A DNA stretch of 16,657 bases from Opitutaceae bacterium (GTDB lineage Bacteria > Verrucomicrobiota > Verrucomicrobiia > Opitutales > Opitutaceae): positions 1 to 16,657 of the forward strand of contig SXZN01000137.1 of the NCBI GenBank assembly GCA_005787865.1, given 5' to 3'. Positions within the stretch are counted from its first letter, which is position 1; each line of letters begins with the position of its first letter. The notes below the pieces were generated by a model that saw only the letters and a program-made list of their open reading frames with translations, did not search any database and was not told where the DNA came from. The position numbers were made by a program, and so were the translations under genes. Shown one piece after another: positions 14,825 through 16,657 of the stretch.

Positions 14825-15877
14825 ATGTATCTCCACGCCCTTGCTACCGCCGTACCCCCAGCGATTTTCACCCAGCAGGAATGCTGGGAAATCGTCCAGC
14901 GCTCGAAAGTACGCGAACGCCTGAAGAAACGCTCGATGCTCATTCTGCAGTCGATCCTTAAAGGTAACCACGGCATCGCTACGCGCCACTTCGCGATGCC
15001 TGCCATCGAGGACGTGTTCGATCTGACCTCCGACCAGCTCAACGCCGCCTATCGCGCCGAGGGCCCGAAGCTAGCGGCGCGGGCCCTGAGCGCTGCGCTG
15101 GAAAAATCCGGCATTAAGCCGGCCGAACTTGATGCTCTTCTTATTTGCAGCTGTACAGGTTATCTCTGTCCTGGGCTGACAAGCTACGTCGCAGAGCTGC
15201 TCGGCCTCCGGCCCAATATTTTCCTGCAAGATCTCGTCGGGCTTGGCTGTGGTGCGGCGATTCCCACCCTGCGCGCTGCCAGTTATGTGCTAGCGGCGCA
15301 GCCGAGCGCGACAGTGGCCTGTGTGGCGATCGAGATGTGCTCGGCAGCTTTTTATCTTGATGACGACCCGGGCGTGCTGATCAGCGCCTGCCTGTTCAGC
15401 GACGGCGCGGCAGCCACGATCTGGCGCGCCTCATCCGGGCCGTCCGGCCTGGCCTGCTTTGATTTCAACTCTCTCCATTTACCCGCCGACCGGGATAAAC
15501 TCCGTTTTGAGCAGCGCGACGGCAAGCTGCGCAATCTCCTGCACCGCTCCGTGCCCGAGCTCGCAGCGGATGCCGTCGCCCGGTTGTGGGCGGAGCGCGG
15601 CCCGCGGCCCGTGTCCCGCGTCGTGACCCACCCCGGAGGTCGCGATGTACTGGAGGCGCTCGAGCCGGTCCTCGCGCCGCATTTGCTCGAGGCGAGCGCT
15701 CTGATGCTGCGGAACCACGGCAACATGAGCAGTCCGGCGGTGCTCTTCGCTCTCGAGGAGACCCTCAGAACAATCGTTCCCAGCGACGCCGGTGATCTTT
15801 GGCTCATAAGTTTCGGCGCGGGCTTTAGCGCACATAGTTGCCGAATCGGGCTCCCACCATGCCGCCCTGTCCCTTAA
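14825..15877 (+). CDS. Type III polyketide synthase (chalcone/stilbene-synthase-like)
   Basis: This homodimeric-type condensing enzyme builds pyrones, resorcinols or other small aromatics from an acyl-CoA starter and malonyl-CoA extenders without an acyl-carrier protein. The 350 residues fit the family. The Cys-His-Asn triad is intact: Cys142 in LVGLGCGAAIPTLR, His269 in VVTHPGGRDVLEALE and Asn300 in NHGNMSSPAV. The C-terminal loop SFGAGFSAHSC (329-339) corresponds to the GFGPG loop of plant chalcone synthase. SCTGYLCPGLTSYV (109-122) is another family block. HPGG and GNMSS separate it from FabH. It is the last gene of the methyltransferase-oxidoreductase-PKS operon. Starter and chain length cannot be read reliably from sequence. 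A long-chain fatty starter giving an alkylpyrone or alkylresorcinol is the commonest bacterial outcome. Confidence 0.93.
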   Translation: MYLHALATAVPPAIFTQQECWEIVQRSKVRERLKKRSMLILQSILKGNHGIATRHFAMPAIEDVFDLTSDQLNAAYRAEGPKLAARALSAALEKSGIKPAELDALLICSCTGYLCPGLTSYVAELLGLRPNIFLQDLVGLGCGAAIPTLRAASYVLAAQPSATVACVAIEMCSAAFYLDDDPGVLISACLFSDGAAATIWRASSGPSGLACFDFNSLHLPADRDKLRFEQRDGKLRNLLHRSVPELAADAVARLWAERGPRPVSRVVTHPGGRDVLEALEPVLAPHLLEASALMLRNHGNMSSPAVLFALEETLRTIVPSDAGDLWLISFGAGFSAHSCRIGLPPCRPVP

Positions 15878-15986
15878 GCCTATTCGCGGCGCCCCCGCAA
15901 TCTTCCTTGCCCCCTCCCCGCTGCCTGCGCCTTCCCCATGCACACTTTCCTCCCTTCCGCTCATCAAGATTAGTAGGGGGTAATAG

Positions 15987-16016
15987 TTGACTCTGCTTCC
16001 TCTTTGAGCACATCAA
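15987..16016 (+). promoter_or_regulatory. Possible promoter of the molybdenum-hydroxylase operon
   Basis: TTGACT (15987-15992) is a good -35-like hexamer in the 166-base gap after the PKS gene. At 17-18 bases spacing only ACATCA/CATCAA is available as a -10, which is weak. The rest of the gap is strikingly pyrimidine-rich, ending CTCTCTCTTTTTTT directly before the ATG of the next gene, so no purine-rich ribosome-binding site is present. Confidence 0.22.
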
Positions 16017-16043
16017 TTCGCACGAGCTCCTCTCTCTTTTTTT

Positions 16044-16526
16044 ATGCCAAAATATATCCTGCAAGTTAACGGCCAGTCCCGTTCCGTGGATGTGGCCGCC
16101 GACACCCCGCTGCTTTGGGTATTGCGTGATCATCTCGAACTCGTCGGCACAAAATTCGGTTGCGGCATCGGCCAATGCGGTGCCTGCACCATTCATCTGA
16201 ACGGCGTGCCCGCTCGGTCCTGCATCACGCCTGTTTCCACCGTTGGGCGCATGAAGATAACCACCATCGAAGGTCTAGCCGCCAGCACCACCAAACTGCA
16301 CCCCGTGCAGCAGGCTTGGTCCGACCTCGACGTTGCCCAATGTGGTTACTGTCAAGCCGGTCAAATTATGACCGCGGCCGCACTTTTAAAAGACAACCTT
16401 AAGCCGACGGACGAAGACATCGACGGCGCCATGGCTGGTAATCTGTGCCGCTGCGGCACCTACATGCGCATTCGCGCCGGCATCAAACTTGCCGCCCTAA
16501 CTCCTGCTATCGGAGGTGCCCAATGA
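16044..16526 (+). CDS. (2Fe-2S)-binding small subunit of a molybdenum hydroxylase (isoquinoline 1-oxidoreductase alpha type)
   Basis: This 160-residue iron-sulfur subunit of the xanthine-oxidase family passes electrons from the Mo site of the partner subunit. The plant-ferredoxin-like cluster is bound by Cys40, Cys45, Cys48 (GCGIGQCGAC) and Cys60. The second, helical cluster is bound by Cys100 and Cys103 (QCGYCQAG) and Cys135 and Cys137 (LCRCGTY). The order and spacing match the IorA/CoxS/NdhS family, typically 150-165 aa. No separate FAD subunit gene lies between it and the large subunit. That two-gene layout fits the IorAB type, where the acceptor is usually a cytochrome rather than NAD. 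The stop TGA overlaps the ATG of the next gene, after a good GGAGGT. The in vivo substrate may be an aldehyde or N-heterocycle and is not determined. Confidence 0.9.
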   Translation: MPKYILQVNGQSRSVDVAADTPLLWVLRDHLELVGTKFGCGIGQCGACTIHLNGVPARSCITPVSTVGRMKITTIEGLAASTTKLHPVQQAWSDLDVAQCGYCQAGQIMTAAALLKDNLKPTDEDIDGAMAGNLCRCGTYMRIRAGIKLAALTPAIGGAQ

Positions 16527-16657
16527 ACGCATCCCTTCTTTCCCGCGCCGTTGATCGCCGCAACTTTATCAAATTTACGGGCCTCGCGACCGGCGGCTTC
16601 GCCCTCGCATTTTACATCCGTTCCGGCAGCGACGCTGTCGCCGCCACCACCGCCACC
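16523..16657 (+). CDS. Molybdenum-hydroxylase large subunit (IorB type), 5' fragment
   Basis: The first 45 codons of a gene that continues past the window. The N-terminus has DRRNFIKFTG (residues 11-20) followed by a hydrophobic stretch LATGGFALAFYI. This is a twin-arginine signal (RRxFIK), as expected for IorB-like subunits exported with their molybdenum cofactor already bound. The ATG (16523-16525) overlaps the small-subunit stop codon, and GGAGGT at 16511-16516 is correctly spaced. The Mo-binding domain itself is beyond the edge, so the family is inferred from the neighbour and the Tat signal. Confidence 0.75.
   Translation, partial: MNASLLSRAVDRRNFIKFTGLATGGFALAFYIRSGSDAVAATTAT

Noticed and set aside
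14344..15042. A 232-residue minus-strand frame across the oxidoreductase-PKS junction
   Set aside because: It crosses two convincing genes with clear motifs and has no recognisable domain.
16027..16040. CTCCTCTCTCT near the right edge as a possible second copy of the tRNA 3' end (att site)
   Set aside because: It shares only a low-complexity TC run with the tRNA and lacks the T-loop sequence, so it is not a direct repeat.

Overview
The window looks like chromosomal DNA of a GC-rich, Gram-negative bacterium, most likely a member of the Verrucomicrobiota close to Opitutaceae. This is inferred from gene content, protein style and weak Shine-Dalgarno signals, not from a marker-gene comparison. 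Outer-membrane functions (a BamD-like protein and an LptE-like lipoprotein) and a Tat-type signal support a diderm cell. Almost all of it is densely packed single-copy genes. I see no insertion sequence, phage gene, integrase or CRISPR array.

Left part (1-3488): the 3' end of an EamA-type transporter gene runs rightward. Facing it is a leftward group, trpD -> glmM -> a small TPR protein gene, in which trpD and glmM overlap by 4 bases. Centre (3571-9463): a long rightward run for envelope and membrane-lipid metabolism: uppP (undecaprenyl-PP phosphatase), rpmF (L32, 58 aa), plsX, fabH, a BamD-like TPR protein, an LptE-like lipoprotein and rpe.

Right-centre (9479-12872): a leftward two-gene ABC importer module (ATPase, then solute-binding protein) has no permease gene beside it. 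It is preceded by a terminator-like hairpin on its own strand. Divergent from it is hpt (hypoxanthine phosphoribosyltransferase), followed by a tRNA-Ser(GCU) that appears to carry two extra bases in its 3' acceptor strand.

Far right (13157-16657): a tightly coupled three-gene operon of a SAM methyltransferase, a FAD-dependent oxidoreductase and a type III polyketide synthase is the specialised-metabolism locus and the best candidate for something new. It resembles in logic the srsABC type of phenolic-lipid cluster, in which a polyketide ring is made and then methylated and oxidised. The window ends in a molybdenum-hydroxylase operon: a complete two-[2Fe-2S] small subunit and the first 45 codons, with a Tat-type signal, of the large subunit.

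No gene-free stretch exceeds about 170 bases. The largest gaps (8655-8803, 13019-13156, 15878-16043) hold at most weak promoter or terminator-like sequence.
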